From JAACFF01 sp963701435 (lineage in GTDB: Bacteria; Chloroflexota; Anaerolineae; Promineifilales; Promineifilaceae): a stretch of DNA of 64,000 bases. The notes below the pieces were generated by a model, which saw only the letters and a list, made by a program, of their open reading frames with translations, did no database searches and was not told where the DNA came from. Made by a program: the position numbers and the translations under genes. Location: NCBI GenBank assembly GCA_963701435.1, contig CAVPAL010000007.1:558001-622000 (forward strand), given 5' to 3'. How positions within the stretch are numbered: position 1 is the stretch's first letter; every line of letters begins with the position of its first letter. Below are positions 20,017 to 31,025 of this stretch, in pieces.

Positions 20017-22271
20017 GACGTTTTGGGTTTTCCCTGTGGATTTTGGAATGATAAGGGACGGGTTGATTTGACCTCTTGGGGTGTGTAATCGGACAGGATT
20101 AACTCTCCTGATGATGGCTCAGACAACACGTTTACTACCAGGCGCCACCAATCCTGGGGCGCGTTTTGTATGGTTTTAACCCGGCTGTTTTGCAGCGCTT
20201 GCTGGATGATTGCCAGTTCTTTGCGTTGCAAATCTTCTCTCTGCCATTGGCTCAATTCTGACGCCAGCAAAGGCTGCGGCTGAAAGCTGTAGCTGTCGGT
20301 GCGCTGTTGTAATGATTTCTCAATGTTTTGCTTTGCGCGTGAGGATTGATTGATTTTTTCGTGTGAAACCAGCAGGATCGTAGAAACGGCCGTTGACGAA
20401 CCATACACCAATCCCGGCACAAATCTGTCCAGCATATATTTCGGCTGCGGAATAAGCCATTGGACATACGTATTAAGCGTTGCGGCAGGCAGATCGCGCT
20501 GGCTCAACCATAAACCAAGGCGGCGAATTGCCTGTGAATAAAGCAGGCGCTGGCCGCGTACACCCCAACGCTCCCGCCAGCGAGGCGCATCCGAACCTGT
20601 CGGCTGCATTTCAGGACTCACAGTCACCGGTTTGGGATAGCTGTAGGCACAGCCGTTGCGCCCCAAAATCGTCAAATCATCTCCCAAAAACGCCGCCCCT
20701 TCCACTTTACATAATTCAAAAAGCGCCGGGCCTATATCACGTAATCCATGCAGCAAGATCGTTTCATCTCCCAGCGTTACGCATCCGGCGTTTACCAGCG
20801 CAAATCCTTTGCGCACCAGACTCCAGCGCAGCACCGGTTCAACAATATTGGTGAACAAAAAGTGCGGCGAGCGCTCCAGCAGAGGCGACACCACGACCTC
20901 GGTATATTCACCGGGCAATACGGTCAATCCAAAACCAAAACGCCCCATGCGCTCATCGTAGCTGATGCCCCCCGGCAACCGGCTGGGCGTGCCGTGCCGG
21001 TCGAGTCGGATTTTGAGATCGATTTGCGCCGGGGGAACGGCCGTTTCAAAAAAACCAAGTTCCGACAATGGCGCGTCTGACTCAATACCTAAAATGCCGT
21101 GCAAATCATAATAGCGGCTGCGATGCTGCCAGATCATGCTGCCTTTGGTCCAAATCCACTGCTCAGACAAGCCGTAGCGCACCAGACTAACGAGCAAAAT
21201 ACCTGCCAGATTAGCAACAACAGGATTGGCAAGACCGCGTGAAACCAAAAAATACATCACCGGCAGTTGAACCAGCAATAAAAATAACTGCGTTAAGAAA
21301 AAATCAGCCAGAAAACGGCGCCGAACGCCCTGCAGCTCGCGTTCGCTGAAAACCCAGAATTCAAACCAGATAAAATTCCAAAGCATGGTCAGCTCAGCGC
21401 CAAAAACCGCAGCCCAGAGATAATTGACGTTTCGCTGTTGGGTCAAGAAAATCAGCAGCAGCGTATTTCCCAGAATGCCCAGCAGCACAACAATCAAAAA
21501 ACGGATTAGGTGGGGATTCACCGTGAGACGCAGGCGCATCAAATGGCGAAAAAAGCGCATCCCTTCCTGCACATCCGCCTTGCTTTGCCCATCATGACGC
21601 GGCGCAAAGTCGAAGTGGATTTCGGTGACATGTAAATCGGGACAGCGCACGAGAATTTCTAGCAAGATTTTAAAGCCATCGGGGCGCAGCAGATCGGGGT
21701 CAACGGCCGTTCTGCGCACCAAAAACAAGCCGGTCAGGGGGTCGGACACATTTTTGAGCAAACGCGGGAACATCATGCGAGCCTGAATGGTGAGCATTTT
21801 CGACGTCAGCGAGCGCATGCGGCTCAGCCCCAGCGGCCCAACCAGATCCCCTTTGCGGCTGCCAACAACCATGTCTGCGCCGGTTTTTTGCGCCTGCGCC
21901 CACAACTGCGGAATCGTAGCGGGTGGATGCTGCAAATCCGCATCCATTACACAAACCCACTCGCCGCGCGCAGCGCGCAAGCCATCAACAACCGCACCGC
22001 TCAACCCGTTGCGCCTTTCCGGCGGTCGCGCCAGACAGCGCACCGGGAAAGGACAGCCTGCGCCTACCTGGGCAATGACCTGGGGCGTGTTATCGGCGCT
22101 GTCATCGACAAACAACAGTTCGCAGTTCAAATCTTGGACTTCGGGAGCCAGCTGAGTCAGCAGGGGTTTGATATTGGCCACCTCGTTACGTGTGGGAATA
22201 ATGATGGTGATGCGTGGAACGGCCGTTTCCGGGGATGGCGCCGTCTCTGTATCTGAATTGTGTTCGCTCAC
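20013..22271 (-). CDS. GT2 glycosyltransferase fused to a GtrA-like membrane domain and an HPr-kinase-like tail
   Basis: About 750 residues. The first 240 are a DPM1-type GT2 (ITIIIPTRNEVANIKPLLTQ, VMDADLQHPPATIPQLWAQ, SDPLTGLFLVRR). Four hydrophobic segments follow (FLIVVLLGILGNTLLLIFLT and onward), in the GtrA fold usual for sugar flipping. The last 370 residues are soluble and resemble the HPr kinase/serine kinase fold: VRKGFALVNAGCVTLGDETI then GAAFLGDDLTILGRN. Its P-loop position reads LLHGLRDIGPALFEL, which lacks a GK(S/T), so ATP binding is doubtful. The start is uncertain: a GTG at 22271 has a fair SD (TTAAGG), while the frame stays open to a GTG at 22340. Confidence 0.7.
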   Translation of the reverse strand: MSEHNSDTETAPSPETAVPRITIIIPTRNEVANIKPLLTQLAPEVQDLNCELLFVDDSADNTPQVIAQVGAGCPFPVRCLARPPERRNGLSGAVVDGLRAARGEWVCVMDADLQHPPATIPQLWAQAQKTGADMVVGSRKGDLVGPLGLSRMRSLTSKMLTIQARMMFPRLLKNVSDPLTGLFLVRRTAVDPDLLRPDGFKILLEILVRCPDLHVTEIHFDFAPRHDGQSKADVQEGMRFFRHLMRLRLTVNPHLIRFLIVVLLGILGNTLLLIFLTQQRNVNYLWAAVFGAELTMLWNFIWFEFWVFSERELQGVRRRFLADFFLTQLFLLLVQLPVMYFLVSRGLANPVVANLAGILLVSLVRYGLSEQWIWTKGSMIWQHRSRYYDLHGILGIESDAPLSELGFFETAVPPAQIDLKIRLDRHGTPSRLPGGISYDERMGRFGFGLTVLPGEYTEVVVSPLLERSPHFLFTNIVEPVLRWSLVRKGFALVNAGCVTLGDETILLHGLRDIGPALFELCKVEGAAFLGDDLTILGRNGCAYSYPKPVTVSPEMQPTGSDAPRWRERWGVRGQRLLYSQAIRRLGLWLSQRDLPAATLNTYVQWLIPQPKYMLDRFVPGLVYGSSTAVSTILLVSHEKINQSSRAKQNIEKSLQQRTDSYSFQPQPLLASELSQWQREDLQRKELAIIQQALQNSRVKTIQNAPQDWWRLVVNVLSEPSSGELILSDYTPQEVKSTRPLSFQNPQGKPKTS

Positions 22272-22398
22272 CGTTCGATTCCTTAACTCCTCAAGCAAAT
22301 TCAAGTGGCTATCATAACGTGCTTTTTGACCATCGTCCACCTGCGAAAAGCCTACTCATTTTGACAGCCAATCGGCGATCAAGTATCTTTTCGCTGCT

Positions 22399-24877
22399 AT
22401 GGCTACATCCGTGCGGCGTTTTGTAAAACGCCATCCCAACTGGTTTATGCTGCTTGCCTTCGCAGCTTTAGTACTGCTGGCGACCTGGCCGGTCATCACG
22501 CGCATAAGTACGTTTTATGCCGGCGGGCGGGATGACCTCTGGATTCACCAGTGGAACTTCTGGTGGATTAAAAAAGCGCTCAGTCAGGGCGTCAATCCCT
22601 TCTTCACGCCATACCTCTACTTCCCCGCGGGCGCAGCGCTCACTTCCCACAACATCGCCTGGTTCAACACGGCGCTCTGGCTGCCGCTGCAAGCCGTGGT
22701 CGGCCCCATCACAGCATACAATTTAATCCTGCTGATCGTTTTTACGTTCAACGGCTTTTGCATGTTTCTTTTTGCGCGCCTGGCGACCGGCTCAACAACC
22801 GCCGGCTTCTTTGCCGGGCTGATATTTGGCTTTTGGCCCTACACGCTCTCACACTTTGATCATACCAATATGATGGTTGTTTTTTGGGTTCCGCTGACGC
22901 TTTTTTGGCTGCATCGTGCGCTTGCTGCGCCTGGCTCGGCAAATTTTCCGTGGAAGGAAACTCTATTGGCGGGACTTTGCCTCGCCCTGATTGGCATTAC
23001 GCGCTGGCAGTTGTTAATCATGAGCAGCCCAATTTTGTTTGCTTACACACTTTTCTTGCTGCTGAAAAATCCCCAAATCCGCACTAAACGAACGTTCCGG
23101 CAGCTTCTGCTAATTGGCGGCGTAGCAATCTTGTTGATGACGCCGCTCGCTGCACCCCTTGTGGCGGATCAGTTTACACGCAATTTTCCAGAGGATGTGT
23201 TTTTGGATGAAGCGGTTTGGGGCCGCACCGATTTGCTGGCTTACTTGATTCCCAGCATTCACAACAGCTTGTGGCGCAATTTTACTAATTCTCTATACGA
23301 AAATTTTGTTGTAAACCAGTTTTATACTCCCTATCTCGGCTATACCACGCTGCTGCTGGCGGCGTTTGGCGTAATTAAACGCTGGCGCAAAGTGTGGATC
23401 TGGCTGCTTTTGGCAATTTTTTATGTGCTGCTGGCGTTGGGGCCGGAACTGGCTATAAACGGCCGTTCCTACCCGCACATCCCCATGCCCTACCGCCTCG
23501 TTGAAAACTTTTTTCTGCTGCGACTGGTGCGCCGGCCCGACCGGTTCAACCTCTTTCTGAGCCTGCCGCTGAGCATGCTGGCGGCCTGGGGCATTGATTA
23601 TTTACAAACGCGCCTGCAACGGCCGTTTCTACGCCGTTTCGTCCTGGTTGTGCTAGCGCTGTTGATCTGGCTGGCATACTGGCCGCTTCCCTTTGCCACA
23701 ACCGAGCCGACTGTACCGGTCTGGTACCAAACGCTGGCGGCAGATCCTGAGCAGTTTGGCGTGCTTGATATTCCCATCAACGACCGGGAATATGACAAAT
23801 GGTACATGCTGTACCAGACCACGCATGAAAAGCCGCTCGCAGTCGGCCATGTGTCACGGCTGCCGCAGGGAACGGACGCCTTTCTGATAAGCATACCCTT
23901 CATTGGCGATTTGGAAGCGCGTGATCAGCGTCCTGATCCGGAAATTACTGATGTTTCCAGCCAACTGAAGCTGCTCGCAGACGCCAATATTCGTTATCTG
24001 GTGATCCACAAGCGCTTTGCCAACGCCGGCTTGCAGGCTATCTGGCGCGACTGGCTGACGATTGATCCTTTTTACGAGGATGAGGAGGTCATCGTTTATC
24101 GCACCGCGCCAATCTTTGGTGAAGATTTTGATTTTGAGTACCCGCTTACGGAGGAAGTTGGTTTGATCAGCGCGGCCTATGCGCCGCAGGAGGGGGTGCA
24201 AGGCGGCGCGGTCAAGTTTGATCTGCGCTGGGGAACGGCCGCTGCGCCTCCAAATAACGCCGAAATTTGCGTAGCTGCCATCAATAGGGACAACAATCCT
24301 CGCCGCTGTACAGTGCAAGCGATTGCCGGACTCCGCTCAAGCAAGCCATGCAATCGGACGCGACCAAATTGTTTTGCCGCTGCCATTTGATATGCCCTTA
24401 GGCGCCTACAAACTGCAAGTTACCCAACAAAATCCTGAAATCATCGGGCGCGCGGCGCAGTTGGGGACTATTTTCGTCCATGCGGCTGATCCTGAAATCA
24501 AGACGGATGCGGTCTGGAACGGCCGTATCCAACTGCTTGGTTATAGTTGGAAACCCAAAACTGGTGAGTTAACGCTTTTCTGGCAGTCGGAAACTGATTT
24601 GGAAACCTCCTACACCGTTTTTGTCCACCTGGTAGATGCGCATGGCAACATCATCGCCCAACATGACGCCATCCCCCGCAGCCAGACCTACCCGACAAAT
24701 CAGTGGGAACCGGGTGAAACCGTACGTGATGTTGTTCAACTGCAGCCTGACATGATTCCCGATCAGGAATATTTCCTGCGAATTGGACTTTATGACGCCA
24801 TCACCGGTGAACGTTTGCCGGTGATAACGGATGACGCCGCCGCCGATTTTGTTACACTTGAGCCCAAATCTGATTGA
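22399..24877 (+). CDS. Large GT-C-like membrane protein with C-terminal beta-rich domains (one frameshift)
   Basis: The N-terminal 400 residues hold about 11 membrane segments after RFVKRHPNWFMLLAFAALVL. The first outer loop has FYAGGRDDLWIHQWNFWWIK, with the paired acidic residues typical of GT-C glycosyltransferases. A soluble part follows, and then two copies of the local beta-rich domain (EVGLISAAYAPQEGVQGG; IQLLGYSWKPKTGELTLFWQ ... TVFVHLVDAHGNIIAQHD). A one-base gain near 24320 shifts the frame between CTVQAIA and DSAQASHAIGRDQI; removing it rejoins one protein of about 825 residues. It is the first of four neighbouring proteins with this plan. Confidence 0.65.
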
Positions 24878-24921
24878 GACCTGAGCGCCATTTGCCGCCA
24901 GCGAATACCCGGATTACCTAA

Positions 24922-26873
24922 ATGTCCAACCGCCGCACAACCAATATCCTCACGCTGTTTCTAATCCTTACCACGCTCGTTTTGGCGGCGTTGATCTTCA
25001 GCGATTGGCTGCCCTGGCTGCGCGGACCGGCGCCGGAAACGCCGGAATGGTATTGGCCGCACCAGATACGGCCGTTCTCCCGCTGGCTGCCGGCAGTTCT
25101 GGCAGGTGTGGGCATGTGGGGCGCGGCTGCCTGGTGGCTGGTTCAGGAAAAGCCGTCACGCGCCCGCAATGTCGCCGCGTTGTTGAGCTTAATCGTCGCC
25201 AGCTTGCTGCTGCAATTGGCGCTGGTTTATGCCGACCGGCCTGACTTGCCGGCCGAACTGGTTGACCGCACGCTTTCCAACCTGGCCAGCGGCTTTTTTG
25301 AACCGGCGGCTGAAATTGATGCTATGGGCGCTGCGCTGCAAAATTACCCCGCCCTCATGCCTACCTTCGCCTCCGAACATGCGCGCACGCATCCGCCTGG
25401 CTTGATTGTGGCCAACTGGCTGAGCGTGCAGGCGTTTACGGCCGTTCCCAACCTCTCACAAAAAATTGCTCATGCCATTTGGCCTTTGCGCTGCATGGAT
25501 TTATGGCTGCTAAACAGGCCGGCGGCGGTAGCGGCTGCGCTTGGTTTCTGGGCGCTGCTGCCGCTGCTGGCGGCTGCATTGACTGTTCTGCCGGCCTTTG
25601 GTCTGGCGCGCCACTATTATAAGGGGCGCAGCGCGCGGCTGGCAGCCGTTTTAGCCGCCACAATCCCCGCTTTGCTGCTTTTTGCGCCCAAATCGGTGCA
25701 GTTGTATGCGCCGCTTGGGCTGCTGCTGGTGTGGTTATTTCATGTGGGAATCATCAAGCGCAGTTGGGTACGGCTGCTGGCGGCGGGCGTTTTGCTTTCC
25801 GGGTTAAGTTTTTTGTCGTTTGGCAATGCTGCCCTGGGCCTGCTTCTGCTGCTTTATGGCGCGCTGCTGGTTTGGGAACAACGGCAAAACAATGCAGCGG
25901 CTAACGCCGGGCCAGATTGGCGCGGTTGGGCGACGCTGCTGCTCGCTTTTGGCGCAGGCGCCCTATCATTCTGGCTAATTTATTGGCTTGGCTGGGGCGT
26001 TACGCCGTGGGAGATTGCGCGGGTCGGTTTGGGGCAGCATTATGAACTCGTCACCAATTTGCGCCGCTATGAGTGGTGGCTGGGCTGGAATCTGATCGAT
26101 GTAGTTATTTGGGGCGGCTGGCCGATGGCTTTGGGTTTTATTCTGGTCTTATACTGGCTATACGAAGTTTTTTACATAAAAAAGCAGCGGCCGTTGACGC
26201 TTTGGCCGTGTCATTACTGATTTTGATTCTGATATTGAACTTTTCCGGTTCGGCGCGCGGCGAAGTTGGGCGCTTGTGGCTCTTTTTTATGCCGCTGCTG
26301 GTCTATCCCGCCGCCCAGTTTTACCAACAAAAGCTGTCCGGCAAACGCAGCGCCATTTTGATTGTCGGCTTGCAATTACTTCTCGTTGTCAGCCTTGGTC
26401 TGGCGTGGAAACCGGTGCGCGCCGTGATTGTAGCGGCGGAACGGCCGTTTCTCCCCGCCGCCGCCGCTGAAAAACAAGTTGACATAACCTTCACAAATGA
26501 ACCCATCCAACTCGGCGGCTACACGCTGGATTTGAGCCAGGCGCAGGCTGGCGGGCAAATTGGTTTAACTTTGTTTTGGGAAGCAAGCGGGGCGGCGCAA
26601 CGGCCGTATACGGTTTTCGTTCACCTGGTTGATGTAAATGGCAATCTGATTGCACAGCAGGACAACTGGCCGGTACAGGGACAATGGCCGCCCACATGCT
26701 GGCGCGCCGCAGATACAATTCCTGATCAAGTTCAGTTGCAACTGCCAGAAAATCTGCCGCCGGGCAAATACGCTCTCTTAGTTGGCCTCTACGACGCTTT
26801 CAACGGCCAACGCCTCCTCAACAATCTGGGTTCCGACAGTATCACCCTGGAAACTTTGCAATTTGCCGAATGA
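24922..26873 (+). CDS. GT-C-like membrane protein with C-terminal beta-rich domain (one frameshift)
   Basis: A protein of about 650 residues with roughly ten membrane segments, starting NILTLFLILTTLVLAALIFS. The first outer loop has no clear acidic pair beyond PAAEIDAMGAALQNYP, but FASEHARTHPPGLIVANWL matches a typical GT-C loop. Near 26180, around a run of six A bases, one base is lost: LYEVFYIKK then AAAVDALAVSLLILILILNF. The C-terminal domain reads IQLGGYTLDLSQAQAGGQIG ... YTVFVHLVDVNGNLIAQQD. This is the only frameshift outside the first 5 kb that is a loss; a homopolymer error is likely. It starts 44 bases after the previous gene. Confidence 0.65.
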
Positions 26874-26915
26874 TAATCTTCCATCCCTGGCCCGCCGTCT
26901 TTCGTCAAAAAGTCG

Positions 26916-28850
26916 TCACGGCCGTTCCACCACCTCCAACAACAGCGCATCATTTTCTACATTTTCAGCCGTCAGCGGCAGGCGCGCACCATTTTCACGC
27001 AGATACACGCCCAGCCGCATCTCATAGGTTCCCGGCGGTACTTCTTGTGGCCACGTGAGCGTGAGGGGATCGCGAATGATGTCGCCTGGCTGCCATACAT
27101 CGGTCGCCGCCAGCCCGCCAAGCGGCTTTTGATCCGCCTGCAAGACAATATTTCCGGCTTCATCGACAAGATGGATAAACACATCATAACTTTCAGAAAC
27201 GGCCGTTTCCGCCAACCAATACAACGTCAAATCCAGCATGTCTCCATTTTCGAGATCATAACCCAGCAAACGTATGCCATCCCCAAAATGCGCCTCGACA
27301 CTATGTTCAGGGCTGGCGGTTTGCAAATAAGGCCAGGTTGTTTGGTAAACATAGGCGTCCTGTTGAAAAATGATGGTGTGCGTGGGCGTCTGAACGTGGT
27401 GGATCGGTTGGGAAACGGCCGTATTCACAGCAATATCCCAGCGCCAGAGCGGAAACGCGACCATAAAATCAGGCCGGCTCGCTGACAAAATCCGCGTCAG
27501 CGCCTGATTGCGCGGCAGTCCTTCCGGCGCGCGCACCGCCGGCCACACCTGCGGTGAAACCAGCCCGTTCATGTCCACAATTCTGCGTTCGGACAAAAAA
27601 GCAATTGCGCCAATGTCGTCCACCGCAATCAATGCGTCCGATGGCGTGTTTTGCGCCAGCCAGCGGCCCAGGGCCACGTCAATATCCAGCACTTCCTGGG
27701 CATTGCTGCCGTGCATGTAGGCCCAATAGGATAAACGCCACGCGCCGCCAATCAGCAGCAAAACAAAGAGGCCGCTGATTAGCGCCCGTTGTGCAGCGAG
27801 AGAAAGATGGCGTTTATTGATGAGTAAATCAAGCAGCCAATGCGCGCCAACCGCCGCGGCTGTCATCTGGAAGGGTATCAGCGGCATGGTGTAACGGCCG
27901 TGATGCCAGGTGAAGTCAATGATGACGGCAGTTAACAGCGGCAGTCCTACCAGCCACAAAACCGCCAGCCGGCTGCGTCGCCATAAAGGCACGAATCCCA
28001 CGACTGCCAGCACAAACGCCGCCGGATTATCGCTCAGGTGGAATGCGAGCGTTTCTTGCAGAGTGCGCCAGCTAAACACATATTGGGAGCCAACTTTGGC
28101 ATAAAATGTATTGGGCAGCGGATTGCCGGTCGTGGCCAGGCTAAACAGGCTGTATGGCAGCGCCAGCAGCAAATAAATGAGCAGAGCCGGCCCGATCTGA
28201 AGCAGCCATTTGCGCCAGTTGAGAGTTTGCGCGCGCCACGCCTGCCATGTTTGCCAGCCGGTATCCAGCAGCGCCAGTCCAAACAGCGCGTGTCCTTCCG
28301 GCCGCAGCTGGCCGGCCAATCCAAAAAGTAATGCGGGAAACGGCCGTAATCCCCAGCGTGAATAAGCCCATACCGCCGCCAGGCTGAGAGCGGCAAAAGC
28401 GGTCGTTTCCATGCCCGCCAGCCCCGCCCATAACAATCTGCCTGCAAATGCGACGCCCAACCCGGCTAAAACAGCCGGCCACAATTTGTTCGTCAGCCAA
28501 AAGGTGAACCCATACGCCAGCCAAACGGTCAGCAGCAGAAAAAAGGCGCTCAGCGCCAGCGCGGGGATCAAAAAATCAGTTGTAAAAAGGCCGACACCCG
28601 CCAGCAGCAGCGTCCACAAGGGCGCGGTCGAGCCGGGTGCGGGTTCGCCGGGGTTAAAACTGAAGCCGGCGCCGTTGGCCAGATTGCGCGCAAACTGGAA
28701 ATGGATCCAGGCGTCATCCAGCGGCGCGCCAAGCGAACCGGCCGTAAAAGTGAGTGAAGTTTGCAGAAAAAAAGCCAGGAGCAACAGGGATACGGCCGTT
28801 ACCAACAAAAAACCTGCTGCCAGAGGCCAGCGTTTTGTCTGTTTCATCAT
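26916..28850 (-). CDS. GT-C-like membrane protein with C-terminal beta-rich domain
   Basis: About 644 residues. The first membrane segment follows KQTKRWPLAAGFLLVTAVSL, and the outer loop has LGAPLDDAWIHFQFARNLAN, with the DD pair and HFQFARNLA typical of GT-C and DUF2029/GT39-like proteins. Ten further segments and a soluble tail follow. The C-terminal copy of the local domain reads IRLLGYDLENGDMLDLTLYW ... YDVFIHLVDEAGNIVLQAD. The frame is intact. ATG 28850 (MMKQTK) or 28847 is preferred to the GTG at 28868. It is the only member of this set on the minus strand and is divergent from the 28951 gene. Confidence 0.7.
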   Translation of the reverse strand: MMKQTKRWPLAAGFLLVTAVSLLLLAFFLQTSLTFTAGSLGAPLDDAWIHFQFARNLANGAGFSFNPGEPAPGSTAPLWTLLLAGVGLFTTDFLIPALALSAFFLLLTVWLAYGFTFWLTNKLWPAVLAGLGVAFAGRLLWAGLAGMETTAFAALSLAAVWAYSRWGLRPFPALLFGLAGQLRPEGHALFGLALLDTGWQTWQAWRAQTLNWRKWLLQIGPALLIYLLLALPYSLFSLATTGNPLPNTFYAKVGSQYVFSWRTLQETLAFHLSDNPAAFVLAVVGFVPLWRRSRLAVLWLVGLPLLTAVIIDFTWHHGRYTMPLIPFQMTAAAVGAHWLLDLLINKRHLSLAAQRALISGLFVLLLIGGAWRLSYWAYMHGSNAQEVLDIDVALGRWLAQNTPSDALIAVDDIGAIAFLSERRIVDMNGLVSPQVWPAVRAPEGLPRNQALTRILSASRPDFMVAFPLWRWDIAVNTAVSQPIHHVQTPTHTIIFQQDAYVYQTTWPYLQTASPEHSVEAHFGDGIRLLGYDLENGDMLDLTLYWLAETAVSESYDVFIHLVDEAGNIVLQADQKPLGGLAATDVWQPGDIIRDPLTLTWPQEVPPGTYEMRLGVYLRENGARLPLTAENVENDALLLEVVERP

Positions 28851-28868
28851 TGCGCGCGATTCTATCAC

Positions 28869-28910
28869 AACCTTCCTGGAAGCTGACAGCTTCCATGAAG
28901 GTGGAAGGTT
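28869..28910. repeat. Nested inverted repeat between divergent genes
   Basis: Outer arms AACCTTCC (28869-28876) and GGAAGGTT (28903-28910) enclose inner arms GGAAGCT (28878-28884) and AGCTTCC (28888-28894). The structure lies in the 100-base gap between the two divergent GT-C-like genes. It resembles in style the CTCCGGGAGG hairpins elsewhere (pyrimidine-rich arm, purine-rich partner), but the sequence differs. Confidence 0.6.
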
Positions 28911-28950
28911 ATGTTGTCAAAATGGAACGGCCGTGGCAAAGTTAGAGGCG

Positions 28951-30962
28951 ATGAAACAGCGCATCACACGCAACCGCACGACGATCATTCTGTTGGGCAT
29001 GATGTTTATTTCGGACCATGCTGCTGTCAGCGTTTGCCATAACGCGCCACGAACGGCTCAATTCTTCCGCCTACGACCTGGCGATCAAGGCGCAGGTCAT
29101 CTGGAATACCTTTCAGGGGGATTGGTTCGCCAGCTCTATCGAGGTTGAACATTATTTGGGCGACCATGTGCAGTTGATTTTTGTGTTGATTGCGCCCTTG
29201 TTTGCGCTCTGGGAAAATGTGAATACGCTGCTGATTTTACAGGCGGCGCTGCTCACGCTGGGGGCAGTTCCCATCTTTCGCATTGCCCGGCGTAAACTGG
29301 ACAACCCGACGCTGGCGCTGATTTTTGCAGGCGTTTATCTTTTTTATCCGCTGATTGGCTTCGTCAACCGCTTTGATTTCCACCCGCTGGTTTTTACAAT
29401 TCCGCTGTTTTTACTCGCCTTTGATTTACTGGAAAGTGATCACACGTTTTGGGCCAGCGTGTGCATTTTACTCGCTTTGATGCTGCGCGAAGATGTGGGC
29501 TTCACCGTGTTTGCGTTTGGCCTGTACGCGGCGATCTTTATGCAACGGCCGTTGCTCGGCCTCATCTGGTCTGTTGTTGGATTAACCTGGTCATTAACGG
29601 CCGTTTTTGTCATTATTCCTGCCTTTCGCGGCGGCGCTTCCGACACAATCGGGCGCTATGCTTGGTTAGGCGACAGTCCGGCCCAAATCCTGCGCACAAT
29701 TTTTAGCATGCCAGGCATCCCGCTCCGCCATCTCTTGCAGCCTTTGCGCCTCACGCTGCTAATCAAGCTGCTGCTGCCATTGGGCTTTCTGGCGCTGCTC
29801 TCACCCACGCCGCTGCTGGTCGCGCTGCCCGCCCTGGCCTACAATCTGCTCTCCGACACGCCCAGCCAGAGCAGCATCTACTTTCAATATCTTGCGCCGG
29901 TTGTGCCTTTTATTTTTATCGCCGCAGTTCAAGGGGCCGCCAAAGTACAGACCTGGGGCCAAAAGCGCGGAAATTCGCGCCAACGACTCACCTGGCTGTT
30001 GAGCGGCTGGCTGATTGCGGGCACGCTGCTGGCATGGCTGTGGGACAATCCGTTTACGCAGGTCATCGACGAACCGTATTATCCTGTTTATGCGCTTGAG
30101 CAGGTCAGTGACGGCGGCGCCTTCCGTGAGGCTTTGGCGCTGCTGCCGCCGGAAGCGCCCACAGCGACGATGATGGCGTATGCGCCCCATCTCGCGCTGC
30201 GACCTGAGCTGCATTTGTTTTATGATCGCCTGAAGCTGCAGGAACGGCCGTTTGGCTTCCCACAAGCTGATTACCTGCTGCTGAATCTGAGCGACCTGCG
30301 CTGGGGCGTCAATGCGCGCTTTTTCTACAACGCCATCGAGACAGCAATTGGCCAGTTTGGTTATGAAGCAGTGTATGCCAACAATGATGTGGTTTTGCTA
30401 ACGCGCAGCGCCGATCCGCAGGCCGCCACCGGCGCCGTCTTGCAGCGCGTGATTGATTTACTGGAAACGGGCGGCAAATTTGCTCCGGCGGCGCAGGAGA
30501 CGTTGGATTGGATGGGACGCCAATGGGTTGTCGCCAGCTTGCCGGAAACGGCCGTTTTCCCAACCCGTTACCTTTGATCAAACTATTCAGCTCTTGGGTT
30601 ATTCCGCGCCCACAAAAAGCGCGCCGGGCAGACCCTGGTGCGTGACGTTATATTGGCAGCCGGAAACGGCCGTTGCACACGATTACACCGTTTTTGTGCA
30701 TCTCACTGCCGCCGACGGCTTTGTCAACGTCCAGCGCGACAGCGCGCCTGCCTTTGGCTACCATCCCACTACCCACTGGCGGGCGGGCGAAATTGTGGCC
30801 GACATGCACTGCCTGACAATTCCACCCGGTTTAGCTGCGGATGTTTACACTATAAAAACAGGTCTCTACGATAGTTCGGGCGCACGTCTGCCGATAGTGG
30901 GTGCGCCTGCCGCAGTAAATCAGGAAAATGCCCTTAATCTGATGCAAATTGTGATCAAATAA
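28951..30962 (+). CDS. DUF2079 membrane protein with C-terminal beta-rich domain (two frameshifts)
   Basis: The gene encodes about 670 residues. Near the start is FAITRHERLNSSAYDLAIKA with a following FDFHPLVFTIPLFLLAFDLL, the hallmark text of DUF2079 (long membrane proteins of the GT-C type). The C-terminal domain reads IQLLGYSAPTKSAPGRPW ... YTVFVHLTAADGFVNVQRD. One base is gained near 29015 (FIS then MLLSAFAITRHER) and one near 30555 (ETAVF then QPVTFDQTIQLLGY). The second site touches the palindrome ACGGCCGTT. Both look like sequence error since the coding text is preserved. The start ATG follows AGTTAGAGGCG. Confidence 0.7.
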
Positions 30963-31025
30963 GTTTATTAAAAACTTTTTGACCACAATCTTCGTAATCG
31001 TTATCATTGATCTTCAAAGGTGTTT

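Noticed and set aside
30961..30980. Weak terminator (AAGTTT/AAACTT hairpin and T run) after the DUF2079 gene
   Set aside because: The stem is six A-T rich pairs, too weak to call.
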